Assembly (NCBI RefSeq): GCF_030317115.1
Contig: NZ_JASZYF010000027.1
Location: 16,768-80,767, forward strand
Direction: 5' to 3'
DNA: 64,000 nucleotides
From: Variovorax gracilis
GTDB lineage: Bacteria > Pseudomonadota > Gammaproteobacteria > Burkholderiales > Burkholderiaceae_C
Both the position numbers and the translations under genes were made by a program. Of this stretch, positions 52,696 through 60,850 are shown one piece after another. Below the pieces are notes generated by a model, which ran no database searches, was not told where the DNA came from, and saw only the letters and a list, made by a program, of their open reading frames with translations. The stretch's first letter is position 1. Each line of letters starts with the position of its first letter.

Positions 52696-53403
52696 CTATT
52701 CGGCCGGGCCGATGTTGAGCGTGATCTCGCCCACGCCCGCGACGCTGCCTTCGATGCGGTCACCCGGTTGCAGCGGACCCACTCCTTCTGGCGTGCCGGT
52801 AAAGATCAGGTCGCCCGGCTGCAAATGATAGAAAAGTGACAGGTCCGCAATGATTTCGCGGATGTTCCAGATGAGCTTGTCGAGGTCGGACTTCTGGCGC
52901 GGCTGGCCGTTCACTGTCATCACGAGAGCGCCCTTCTCAAGCACCGTGCCCTCCATACGCACGACCTCCGAGACGACCGAGGACTCCTCGACGTCCTTGC
53001 CCAGATCCCAGGGGCGGCCCTTGTCGCGCGCCACGAGTTGCAGGTCGCGACGCGTCATGTCCAGGCCGCACGCGTAGCCGTAGACGAGTTTGTGCGCGTC
53101 TTCCTGAGACACGCGAAATCCAGGTGCGCCGATGACCAGCACGAGTTCCATCTCATGGTGATAGTTCTTCGTCTCTGGCGGATAGGCCACGGTCGCGCCC
53201 GACTCGACCAGCGTCTGCGGCGCCTTGGTGAAGTAGAAGGGGCGCTCAACGCTCTTGTCGACAGGCTTGCCCATCTCGACGGCATGCGCGTGGTAGTTGC
53301 GCCCGACGAAGAACAGGCGGTTGATGGGCAGGCGCTCAGTCTTGCCGCGCACAGGCAGCGACTTGACGGCAGGAGGAGTCCAGAGATAGGTGGTATCGGT
53401 CAT
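52696..53403 (-). CDS. nagK: Fumarylpyruvate hydrolase (FAH family)
   Basis: A 235-residue fumarylacetoacetate-hydrolase-family enzyme. It has RNYHAHAVEMGKPVDKS near the start, the metal-binding E-x-E in NYHHEMELVLVIG, and MTVNGQPRQKSDL with FTGTPEGVGPLQPGD near the end. It cleaves fumarylpyruvate to fumarate and pyruvate, the last step of the gentisate route, after NagL isomerisation. It lies between the gentisate dioxygenase and the transporter genes. Confidence 0.9.
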   Translation of the reverse strand: MTDTTYLWTPPAVKSLPVRGKTERLPINRLFFVGRNYHAHAVEMGKPVDKSVERPFYFTKAPQTLVESGATVAYPPETKNYHHEMELVLVIGAPGFRVSQEDAHKLVYGYACGLDMTRRDLQLVARDKGRPWDLGKDVEESSVVSEVVRMEGTVLEKGALVMTVNGQPRQKSDLDKLIWNIREIIADLSLFYHLQPGDLIFTGTPEGVGPLQPGDRIEGSVAGVGEITLNIGPAE

Positions 53404-53436
53404 GGGGTCTTCTTTGTGGTTGATGCAGGTTGGGGA

Positions 53437-54819
53437 TCAGGCGTGGGTGTGTGCATTGCGTGCGGCCGACGCGGTCGCTTCCGAGGCCAAGGCCAGCCTC
53501 GTCGCGTGCTGCACCGATGCAGACTTTCGGTGGTCGATCAGCAGCACGGCCAGCATGCCGATGGCGCCCGGAATTGCGATGGCGAAGAAGTTCTGCTGCA
53601 GCGGCAGCTTCAGGCTGACCAACACGCCGATCACGATGGGCGCCAGGATCGCGCCGCCGCGACCGATGCCCAATGCAAAGCCCAAGCCGGTGGAGCGGAT
53701 CGCCATCGGATAGAACTGCCCGGTGTAGGCGTTGGCCACGATCTGCGTGCCGATGGTCGAGGCACCTGCCAGCGCCACCACGATGAACAGGAGTTCCTGC
53801 GGCATGGCAAAGCCCAGAAGGCTGATCGACACGGCAGCCAGGGCGTACATGAACGCCAGCACGGCCTTGATGTGGAACCGGTCGGCCAGCCAGCCGCCGC
53901 CGACCGCGCCAACGATGGCCCCGGCATTGAGCACCAGCACGAATGTCAACGCAGAGCCCAGGCTGTAGCCGGCGGCGGCCATCAGCCTGGTTAGCCACGA
54001 GCTGAGTGCGTAGACCATGAACAGGCATGTGAAGAACGCTGTCCAGAACATGAGGGTGCTGAATCCACGGCCCTCTGCGAACAATTGCCGTGTAGGGGCG
54101 CCGTGCGCCTTGTCCCGTGCAGGCACGGTGAGTTCGTCGCTGACTTGCGGTCGGTAGCTCGGCTCGATCCGCGCCGCGATGCGCTTGAGTTCCTCGTGAC
54201 GTCCCTTGGCCAGAAGGAAAGGCATGGATTCCGGCAATGACCGCAAGATGAAGGGAATCAGCAGCACGGGCGCGGCAGCCGCAAAGAACACCGACTGCCA
54301 GCCATAGCTCTCGATCAGCCCCTTGCCCAGCAAAGCCGCCAGAATGCCGCCAACCGCGTAACCGCTGAACATCAAGGTGACCAGCGTGGCGCGCACCTTC
54401 TTGGGCGCGTACTCGGTCATGTGGGCAACCACGTTGGGCATGACGCCTCCGATGCCCAGGCCGGCCACGAAGCGGGAGGCGGCAAACAGCAGTGGATCCC
54501 GTGCGAGCGCGGCGGCTGCCGTGAACACGCTGAACAAGGTGATGCACAGGACGATGGACCAGCGCCGGCCGATGCGGTCCGCCAGGGTGCCCAGGAAGAT
54601 GGCGCCGAACGCCATGCCGAACAGGGCTGAGCTCACCATGAACCCCGCTTGCGTGGGGTCCACGCCCAGGTCTTTCATGATGGCTGGCAACGCGATGCCG
54701 ACGACCGCGAGGTCGTAGCCATCGAAGATGATGATCAGGGCGCACCAGAACAGCACGAGGCCGTGGAAGCGATTGAAGCGGGCATCGTCCGCGAGTTGAT
54801 GGACATCGATTTGGCGCAT
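53437..54819 (-). CDS. Aromatic acid:H+ symporter (AAHS family MFS)
   Basis: A 460-residue transporter with about 12 hydrophobic segments. The first carries the AAHS signature IIIFDGYDLAVVGIALPA. The loop between segments 2 and 3 has LGTLADRIGRRWS, and RFVAGLGIGGVMPNVVAHM follows. Members carry benzoates, salicylate or gentisate. GAGAC precedes the ATG. Its place within the salicylate operon points to salicylate or gentisate import. Confidence 0.9.
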   Translation of the reverse strand: MRQIDVHQLADDARFNRFHGLVLFWCALIIIFDGYDLAVVGIALPAIMKDLGVDPTQAGFMVSSALFGMAFGAIFLGTLADRIGRRWSIVLCITLFSVFTAAAALARDPLLFAASRFVAGLGIGGVMPNVVAHMTEYAPKKVRATLVTLMFSGYAVGGILAALLGKGLIESYGWQSVFFAAAAPVLLIPFILRSLPESMPFLLAKGRHEELKRIAARIEPSYRPQVSDELTVPARDKAHGAPTRQLFAEGRGFSTLMFWTAFFTCLFMVYALSSWLTRLMAAAGYSLGSALTFVLVLNAGAIVGAVGGGWLADRFHIKAVLAFMYALAAVSISLLGFAMPQELLFIVVALAGASTIGTQIVANAYTGQFYPMAIRSTGLGFALGIGRGGAILAPIVIGVLVSLKLPLQQNFFAIAIPGAIGMLAVLLIDHRKSASVQHATRLALASEATASAARNAHTHA

Positions 54820-54867
54820 GGTATTTGTCTCGTTGGATCTTGAAGGGGGACAGTTTTCAGCGCTTGG

Positions 54868-56133
54868 TCACTGCTTGGACATCGGCGTGGCCAGATCGGC
54901 GAGCCGCTCGACATCCACGGGTTTGCGCTGTTCGATCAGTCGGCGCGCAAAGCGCAGGTCGCGCGCCGCGTTGTGCCCGATGGCAGCCTGCACCACGTCG
55001 CCTGCCAGGTAGAACAGCACGAAATTGCCGCTCGCCTCGTCGACACGCCGCACCACGCGGTGCGCGGCGGCCGGCATGCCGTAGATCTGCAGATTCATGC
55101 CGTACTGGTCGGACCAGAACCAGGGCAGCGGCTGGTAGTCGACTGTGTGGCCGAGGGCTGAGCGCGCGGCGGCAATCCCTTGCTCCTGCGCGTTTTGCCA
55201 TGACTCAAGCCGCAGCCGCCGTCCGGCCCAGGTGTTGGGTGCCACGGCAACGTCGCCCGCAGCCAGGATGTCGGGGTCGGATGTGTGGCAACGGCCATCG
55301 ACGAGCACACCGCCCTCGCATTCCAGACCGGCCTCGCGCGCCAGTTCGTCGTTGGGCACTAGGCCGATGCCCAGCACGATCGTGTCGCAAAGCAACGCGC
55401 TGCCGTCGGCGAGCAGAACTTCCGAGCGGCCATCCGCGGCCCGCGCTAAGCCGCTGACACCAGCGCCCAGCAGCACGCGTGTACCTTGCGCGCGGTGCAA
55501 CGCCAGCAGGTGTTCGGAAATCTCGGCCGGCACGGTCCGTTCGCACAGCCGGCTCTGGGTCTCGACGACGACCACCTCGGCGCCCTGCTGGCGCGCCGTG
55601 GCGGCCACCTCCAGGCCGATCCAGCCGCCGCCCACCACCACCACGCTGCGCCCGGTGCCCAGCGCCGCTGCCAGCACCTGCGCATCCTCGATGGTGCGCA
55701 AGGTGTGCAACGGCACCTGGTCGGAGCCAGGCAGCATGAGCCGGCGGGCACGACCTCCGGTGCAAAGAATCAACTTGTCGTACGCGACGCCCTCGCCATC
55801 GGCCAGCAACACCTGCTTGGTGGCGCGATCGATGCGGTGCACCCGCGCACCGGGCCGCCAGTCCAGCCCCAGGGCTTCGAAGACTTCTGGTTTCATCAAG
55901 CGGGTGGTTTCGGGCAGTGCCGCGCCCGACAAAACGGCCTTGGACAGCGGTGGTCGTTCGTGTGGCGGATGCGGTTCGTCACCGATCAGCACCAGCCGGC
56001 CGGTGAATCCCTCGGCGCGTAGTGTCTGGGCCGCCCAGCCGCCGGCCTGGCCTGCGCCGATGATCACGATGTTCTGGATTGCGCTGGCGTCCGCGCATGC
56101 GGCGGCCGCGACCTCATGTCGCTCAGCAGTCAT
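54868..56133 (-). CDS. FAD-dependent ferredoxin reductase of the ring-hydroxylating system
   Basis: A 421-residue reductase of the BphA4/ThcD type. The FAD motif is VIIGAGQAGGWAAQTLR at the N-terminus, the NAD motif VVVGGGWIGLEVAATAR is near residue 170, and CHTSDPDILAAGDVA closes the FAD site. It passes electrons from NADH to the Rieske ferredoxin encoded next. The well-known Ralstonia U2 salicylate 5-hydroxylase uses a different, plant-type 2Fe-2S flavoprotein reductase (NagAa), so this cluster has a different electron-supply component. AAGGAGAA precedes the ATG. Confidence 0.9.
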   Translation of the reverse strand: MTAERHEVAAAACADASAIQNIVIIGAGQAGGWAAQTLRAEGFTGRLVLIGDEPHPPHERPPLSKAVLSGAALPETTRLMKPEVFEALGLDWRPGARVHRIDRATKQVLLADGEGVAYDKLILCTGGRARRLMLPGSDQVPLHTLRTIEDAQVLAAALGTGRSVVVVGGGWIGLEVAATARQQGAEVVVVETQSRLCERTVPAEISEHLLALHRAQGTRVLLGAGVSGLARAADGRSEVLLADGSALLCDTIVLGIGLVPNDELAREAGLECEGGVLVDGRCHTSDPDILAAGDVAVAPNTWAGRRLRLESWQNAQEQGIAAARSALGHTVDYQPLPWFWSDQYGMNLQIYGMPAAAHRVVRRVDEASGNFVLFYLAGDVVQAAIGHNAARDLRFARRLIEQRKPVDVERLADLATPMSKQ

Positions 56134-56157
56134 GGGGTTCTCCTTGGGAGCGGTGCG

Positions 56158-56475
56158 TCAGTCGAGGGCGAGCCAGACGCGGCCGCCTTCGATCTTCACG
56201 GGGTAGGACCGGATCGCCTCGGTCACCGGGGCACAAGTGGGCTTGCCGTTGCGGACATCGAACTTGCCCTGGTGCAGCGGGCATTCGATTTCATGGCCTT
56301 CGAGGAAGCCCTCGCACAGGCGCGCGTGCCCATGCGTGCAGATGTTGTCGGTGGCGAAGATCTCACCCTCGACGCTGTACAAGGCAAGATCCTTCCCTGC
56401 CACGATCATGCCGATGACGTCGTCGGCAGGCACTTCGTCGACGGTCGTTGCGTCGGTCCAGGTCAGTACGGTCAT
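56158..56475 (-). CDS. nagAb: Rieske-type ferredoxin of salicylate 5-hydroxylase
   Basis: A 105-residue Rieske 2Fe-2S ferredoxin. The cluster ligands are C-x-H in DNICTHGHARL and C-x2-H in IECPLHQGKFD, with the usual spacing. It shuttles electrons from the FAD reductase to the oxygenase. It is located between the reductase gene and the oxygenase small-subunit gene. Confidence 0.92.
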   Translation of the reverse strand: MTVLTWTDATTVDEVPADDVIGMIVAGKDLALYSVEGEIFATDNICTHGHARLCEGFLEGHEIECPLHQGKFDVRNGKPTCAPVTEAIRSYPVKIEGGRVWLALD

Positions 56476-56483
56476 GGTGCGCC

Positions 56484-56954
56484 TCAGATCGGGTAGATGA
56501 TGGAGTTGGGGATCATTTCGCTGTCGTAGATGACTTGGCGCGAAGAGAACTTGAGCCCCGCTTCGGTACGCACGACGACATCGATATAGCGGCCGACGTT
56601 AAATACCGACGACAGCTCCGAGAGCTTGGTGCGAAACACCGCGTAGTTGGCTTCGCATTCGAAGCGATCGGCCTCGGCTTTCTTGACGACCGGCGCACCC
56701 ACCACGTGGCGCTGGTAGTACGGGTCGTGGAACAGGGTTTCGCGAATGCCGTAGACGCGGTCCTTGAGCATGCCCTTGCTTTCGAACGAGAGCGTGGCCA
56801 GTGGAAAGCCGCGCTCGAAATTCTCGCGGGGTTGCAAGCGGTAGCTGCAGTCTTCAGTGAAGAACTCTGGCCATGCATCCCAATCGCCGGCGCTGATGGC
56901 GCTGGCATAGTTGGCGTAAAGCTGGCTCAGTTCGAAGTGGTCCTGGAAGTTCAT
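56484..56954 (-). CDS. nagH: Salicylate 5-hydroxylase, oxygenase small (beta) subunit
   Basis: A 156-residue NTF2-like beta subunit of ring-hydroxylating oxygenases. It has FELSQLYANYASAISAGDWD at the start, the FFTEDCSYRLQPREN core and a C-terminal VIYDSEMIPNSIIYPI. It has no cofactor and supports the alpha subunit structurally. It starts 4 bases after the large-subunit stop. Confidence 0.9.
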   Translation of the reverse strand: MNFQDHFELSQLYANYASAISAGDWDAWPEFFTEDCSYRLQPRENFERGFPLATLSFESKGMLKDRVYGIRETLFHDPYYQRHVVGAPVVKKAEADRFECEANYAVFRTKLSELSSVFNVGRYIDVVVRTEAGLKFSSRQVIYDSEMIPNSIIYPI

Positions 56955-56958
56955 GATC

Positions 56959-58224
56959 TCAAGCCTCCATGACCTTGCGCCAGTATTCGTACATGCCGCG
57001 TATCAGGGTCTCGGTCACCATGTGATCGGTGTCGGCGACCTCGCGGCCGCCGAGTTCGGCCAGCGTGCGATGGAAGGGCTTTTGCTCGAAACCCTTTTGT
57101 GAGAGCTCGATCACTTCGCCGTCGTCCGCGGACACGAAGCCGGCGGGCCCGAAGAGGTTGGCCTGGCGCAGGCGACGCTGCGTCATGGCTTCGTCGTCAT
57201 CTTCGAAGCCAAAGTGCGTCCACACGAAATCGAAGGCTCCCGGGCCGCTCGGCTGGATGTGCCGTGTCGAGACGCTGTTGACCTGCTGCTGGAAGATCAC
57301 GCTCGGGAACAGGGTCATCATCACCGCCGTCGGGCCGCCCCACCAGGGCTCCGGCACGATGTCCAGGAAGCGATCGTCGTTAAGCTGCATGCTTTCCTTG
57401 AAGCTCGAGACCTGCGTGACCTGGTCGGCCTTGCCGCTGGTGCCGCGTGTCGAGACCATCGCGGCGTGTCGATGGTGATCGTCCATCTTCAACTGCGACT
57501 TGTTGTCGGCGCGCCAGAGTCCGAAAGTGACGAACCAGGTGTGCAGCAGACCGGGATGGTAGGGATCCTTGATGTTCTCCTGCATCAGCTTCCAGTTGCC
57601 TGGGATGCGCTGGCGGTTGTAGCCGAGGATCTTCAGCTTGCGGCCGTTGAAGAGGCGATCGAAATAGCCCAGGATAGTCGGGCCCATGAATTCTTCCAGC
57701 GATTCGACGTCGGGATCGAAAGACGCAAAGACGACGCCGCCGCGAACTGCGACCTTGAGCTTGTTGAGGCCGTGGTCGGCGGGCTTGAAGTCCGCCGGCA
57801 TGCCGCCGTTGACCTTGCCGTCCTGCTTGACACCGCGACGAAACGGCACACCCTGCAGGTCACCGCCGAGCGTGTAGTTCCACTGGTGATAGGGGCAAGT
57901 GAACCCTTCCGCCTTCTTGTTGCCATGGCGCTCACGGCAGAACTGCATGCCACGATGGGCACATACGTTTTCGACCACGTTGATTCCGCCTTCGGCGTCG
58001 CGGATCATGATGACTGAGCGTTCACCGACCACCGTTCGCTTGAAGTCGCCGGCTTCCGGAATCTCGGCTTCAAGACCCACATAGCACCAGTGGCCTTTGT
58101 AAAACAGGCGCTCGAGTTCGCGACGATGCTGGTCGGCCTCGGTGTAGGCCATGAAGGGTATGCGGCTCGTACCCTGGTCTGCCCAGTGGATTTGCTGGGG
58201 AAAGACCGCTGTTGCGTCATCCAT
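56959..58224 (-). CDS. nagG: Salicylate 5-hydroxylase, oxygenase large (alpha) subunit
   Basis: A 421-residue Rieske oxygenase alpha subunit. The Rieske domain has C-x-H in NVCAHRGMQFC and C-x2-H in FTCPYHQWNY. The catalytic iron site includes IKDPYHPGLLHTWF. It hydroxylates salicylate at C5 to gentisate with NADH and O2. The assignment to salicylate rather than another aromatic acid is supported by the downstream gentisate enzymes and by the divergent NagR-type regulator. AGGAGAC precedes the ATG. It is the first gene of the operon. Confidence 0.88.
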   Translation of the reverse strand: MDDATAVFPQQIHWADQGTSRIPFMAYTEADQHRRELERLFYKGHWCYVGLEAEIPEAGDFKRTVVGERSVIMIRDAEGGINVVENVCAHRGMQFCRERHGNKKAEGFTCPYHQWNYTLGGDLQGVPFRRGVKQDGKVNGGMPADFKPADHGLNKLKVAVRGGVVFASFDPDVESLEEFMGPTILGYFDRLFNGRKLKILGYNRQRIPGNWKLMQENIKDPYHPGLLHTWFVTFGLWRADNKSQLKMDDHHRHAAMVSTRGTSGKADQVTQVSSFKESMQLNDDRFLDIVPEPWWGGPTAVMMTLFPSVIFQQQVNSVSTRHIQPSGPGAFDFVWTHFGFEDDDEAMTQRRLRQANLFGPAGFVSADDGEVIELSQKGFEQKPFHRTLAELGGREVADTDHMVTETLIRGMYEYWRKVMEA

Positions 58225-58352
58225 GTTTGTCTCCTGTGTCGTGTTGTCTCACGACCGGTGTTGTGGGGTGAACGAATGATCCTCGCCATGGCTCAATCGC
58301 TCAATAGAATGTGGGCAATAGATCGAATTGATTTGGCGAATGTGAGGAAGCG
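58225..58352. promoter_or_regulatory. Divergent nag promoter region
   Basis: A 128-base gap between the oxygenase operon and the LysR gene. It should hold the operator for the regulator. A short direct repeat CTCAATCGCTCAAT (58290-58303) and an AT-rich ATTGATTTGGCGAAT (58327-58341) are candidates. I did not find a good match to the NahR/NagR consensus. Confidence 0.35.
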
Positions 58353-59270
58353 ATGGAACTCAATGAAATCGACCTCAACCTGCTGGTCGTGTTCCAGCAG
58401 TTGCTGATCGACCGGAGCGTCTCGAAAACGGCGACCAATCTTGGTCTTTCCCAGCCCGGGGTCAGCAATGCCCTGGCGCGACTTCGCAAGCTCACTGACG
58501 ACCCCCTGTTCTTGCGAACGCCAAAGGGGATGGAGCCGACGCCATTCGCCGAACAACTCGCAGAGCCGACGGGCCGCGCTCTTCAGGTCATCCATGCGGC
58601 CATCAACCGGCGCGCCACGTTTGACCCGGCAACGTCGGCGCGCGCATTTACCGTGGGCATGACGGACATCGGCGAGATCTACTTCCTGCCTAAGCTGATG
58701 AAGGAACTTGCGCGCGTGGCGCCAGGCGTCTCGCTGAGCACAGTACGCAACACCTCGGTCAATCTGCAAGATGAGATGGAAGCAGGCCACGTCAACCTGG
58801 CGATGGGCCTGTTGCCGCAATTGAAGGCGGGGTACTTCCAGCGGCGGCTATTCAAGCAGCGATATGTCTGCATGTTCCGGCTCGGCCACCCGCTCGACAA
58901 GCCCAGGATTTCCTTGAGCGACTTCTCGGCGGCCGAGCACGTCGTCGTGATTTCGGAGGGGACCGGTCATGGTCAGGCGGATGAACTTCTCCGACGCCAC
59001 AAGGTTGCTCGCAAGGTCGTTTTGACGGTGCCGCACTACGTCGCGGTGGGCCATATCCTGCATAATTCCGATCTGGTCGCCACCGTACCTGAGCGCCTCG
59101 CACAAGCGTTGGTAAAGCCCTTCGGGTTGTCATACGTTCACCACCCCGCCAAGTTGCCCGAGATCGTGATCAACCTTTTTTGGCACGAGCGGTACAACAA
59201 GGATCCTGCGAATGTCTGGCTGCGCTCCCTGGTCACTCAGTTGCACGGAGAGATTGCCGACAAGCAGTAG
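58353..59270 (+). CDS. nagR: LysR-family regulator, NahR/NagR type
   Basis: A 305-residue LysR protein of the NahR/NodD-like branch. It starts MELNEIDLNLLVVFQQLLID, with the HTH at SVSKTATNLGLSQPGVSNAL and the wing LFLRTPKGMEPTPFAEQLAE. The effector domain begins ARAFTVGMTDIGEIYFLP. Regulators of this branch activate salicylate and naphthalene genes with salicylate as effector. It is divergent from the salicylate 5-hydroxylase operon and upstream of nagL. Confidence 0.87.
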   Translation: MELNEIDLNLLVVFQQLLIDRSVSKTATNLGLSQPGVSNALARLRKLTDDPLFLRTPKGMEPTPFAEQLAEPTGRALQVIHAAINRRATFDPATSARAFTVGMTDIGEIYFLPKLMKELARVAPGVSLSTVRNTSVNLQDEMEAGHVNLAMGLLPQLKAGYFQRRLFKQRYVCMFRLGHPLDKPRISLSDFSAAEHVVVISEGTGHGQADELLRRHKVARKVVLTVPHYVAVGHILHNSDLVATVPERLAQALVKPFGLSYVHHPAKLPEIVINLFWHERYNKDPANVWLRSLVTQLHGEIADKQ

Positions 59271-59490
59271 CCGCTCGCCACCGCCTTCATCCTTTGCGAG
59301 CTGCCTGAACATTGCCGAAATCCATTCGCCGTATTCAGCGCATGCGATTGATCTACCTGTTGCGCGGTGCAATGATCGGTCGTTGCGCTACCTGACAGCG
59401 CGCGTCGGTGGATCGACCCGTCGCGCTTGAAGAGCATCTCTTCGCGTGGGCTTAGGACCACAGACCCAACATCCCTTACGACGTCACCAA
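59271..59490. other. Gap between nagR and nagL, no gene recognised
   Basis: A 220-base gap. No coding frame with family resemblance, no hairpin with T-run and no recognisable regulatory repeat were seen. It may hold a separate nagL promoter. Confidence 0.4.
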
Positions 59491-60129
59491 ATGAAGCTCT
59501 ACAGCTTCTTCCGAAGCGGTACCTCCCACAGGCTTCGCATAGCCCTTAACCTCAAGGGCCTGACCTACGAGCAAGTCGCGGTCGATCTGCGGCGGGAAGA
59601 GCACCTCCGCGACGAATATCGGTCCATCAATCCCCAGCAACTCGTCCCGGCGTTGGACATCGATGCTGTGACGATGACTCAAACGCCCGCCATCATCGAA
59701 TGGCTTGAGGAGCGCTACCCGCAGGCGCCGCTGCTGCCGCAAGATCCTATCGACCGCGCGCACGCGTGTGCGCTGGCCGCGATCATTGGATGCGACGTGC
59801 ATCCGGTCAACAACCGGCGGATCCTGGAGGCGCTGCGGCATCGCTTCAAGGCTGATCAGGCGGCGATCGACGAATGGTGCAGCACATGGATCAGCAGTGG
59901 CTTCAGCGCGTTCGAAGCGTTGCTGTCTGCCCGCGGCTCGGACCACGGCTTCTCCTTCGGCGATGCACCGACGCTCGCCGACGCCTATCTCATCCCCCAG
60001 ATTGAAAGCGCGCGGCGCTTCAAGGTGGATCTGGCGCAGTGGCCACGTCTGCTCGCCATCGACGAAGCGTGCGGGAAGCTTGACGCCTTTCAGCGTGCTG
60101 CACCAGTGGCGCAGCCTGACGCGTCGTGA
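59491..60129 (+). CDS. nagL: Maleylpyruvate isomerase (zeta-class glutathione S-transferase)
   Basis: A 212-residue GST. The N-terminal thioredoxin-like domain starts MKLYSFFRSGTSHRLRIALN, with the zeta-class SxxCxx-like site replaced by SGTSHR. SINPQQLVPALDID and MTQTPAIIEWLEERYP bind glutathione. The C-terminal helical domain has CDVHPVNNRRILEAL and FSFGDAPTLADAYLIPQI. It isomerises maleylpyruvate to fumarylpyruvate, completing the gentisate route. The start at 59491 matches the family N-terminus; it is on the opposite strand from nagI and nagK. Confidence 0.9.
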   Translation: MKLYSFFRSGTSHRLRIALNLKGLTYEQVAVDLRREEHLRDEYRSINPQQLVPALDIDAVTMTQTPAIIEWLEERYPQAPLLPQDPIDRAHACALAAIIGCDVHPVNNRRILEALRHRFKADQAAIDEWCSTWISSGFSAFEALLSARGSDHGFSFGDAPTLADAYLIPQIESARRFKVDLAQWPRLLAIDEACGKLDAFQRAAPVAQPDAS

Positions 60130-60549
60130 CCCAGGCCGACCGCCGCTCGCGCGGATCCGTGCTTTGAGTTCTAACATCCTCGACGCCGCAGCCTTCGACG
60201 GCTGGCCGACGGGATCGCCTGCGTTCGATCAATCTCAGGCGACACGACAAACTGCCCCCCAGCTGAAGCCCAACATGGCTCTCGCCTTGACACTTCCTGG
60301 CTCTTGCAGCTCCTGTGGCCCTCATGCCTCCCTTTCGCAGCCGCCAACCGTCTCGGTATGTAGACTGCGCGCCTTTACTCGCTGGTTTCGCACAGGTCGA
60401 GGATTTTTTTGTGCGCACCGCGTAGCACGGAAAATCTGGCAACACCGCAGTTGCCACGTCGCTGACGACCTCGAGTGTGCATTCAAGACCGGGTCACTTT
60501 CCGGCAGCGCGCTTGAATACTTAGAGAAGCAGAAGCGTTCTCTTTCGGC
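60130..60549. other. Region between nagL and cassette 3, no gene recognised
   Basis: About 420 bases with no recognisable gene. A single reading frame happens to stay open from inside nagL through to the Bug gene, but its translation here is low in structure and Cys/Ser/Arg-rich, unlike protein. This is probably decayed or joining DNA. Confidence 0.45.
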
Positions 60550-60603
60550 GAACGCACGCTTGGCAAACGTTCAATTTTCAAAGCAGCGCTGCGTCCTTAG
60601 CAT
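60550..60603 (+). promoter_or_regulatory. Promoter/operator cassette, copy 3
   Basis: GAACGCACGCTTGGCAAACG and then TTCAATTTTCA match cassette 2 closely. The -35 TTTTCA (60575-60580), 17-base spacer and -10 TAGCAT (60598-60603) are kept. ATTGGTT follows, as in copy 2. Downstream are only gene fragments and Bug genes. The outer arms of the dyad are intact; the inner arms are partly changed (ACGC against GCAA). Confidence 0.65.
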
Positions 60604-60668
60604 TGGTTTCAATCGGCCGAAGAGTCGTCTGAGTCATACCGACTGCAACCAACGAAGAGACAAATGCC

Positions 60669-60827
60669 GTCCAGCAAGCCATGGGCACCCCGCGCAGCCG
60701 CGGCGAGGCGGCCGCCGATTTCCTGCGGGCCTACGTCGAGGAAACGAAGGCGAGCGGCTTTGTCGCTGCTGCCCTGGCGCGCCACGGCATCGAGGGTGCG
60801 TCGGTCGCACCCGCATCCCTTCCTTGA
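60669..60827 (+). pseudogene. Fragment of a signal-less PBP-fold protein gene (C-terminal 52 residues)
   Basis: In one frame ending at TGA 60825-60827 the sequence reads VQQAMGTPRSRGEAAADFLR, then continues as YVEETKASGFVAAALARHGI and ends with GASVAPASLP. This matches the end of the 46177-46917 product (IQQAMGTPRSRGEEAAAYLS and so on). The first roughly 190 residues are gone; the remnant starts right after the leader region of cassette 3. Confidence 0.82.
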
Positions 60828-60850
60828 ATCACAACTTTCCGGAGACTCAC

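Noticed and set aside
58225..58352. NahR/NagR consensus operator in the nag divergent region
   Set aside because: No good match to the known consensus was found by eye, so only loose candidates are listed.
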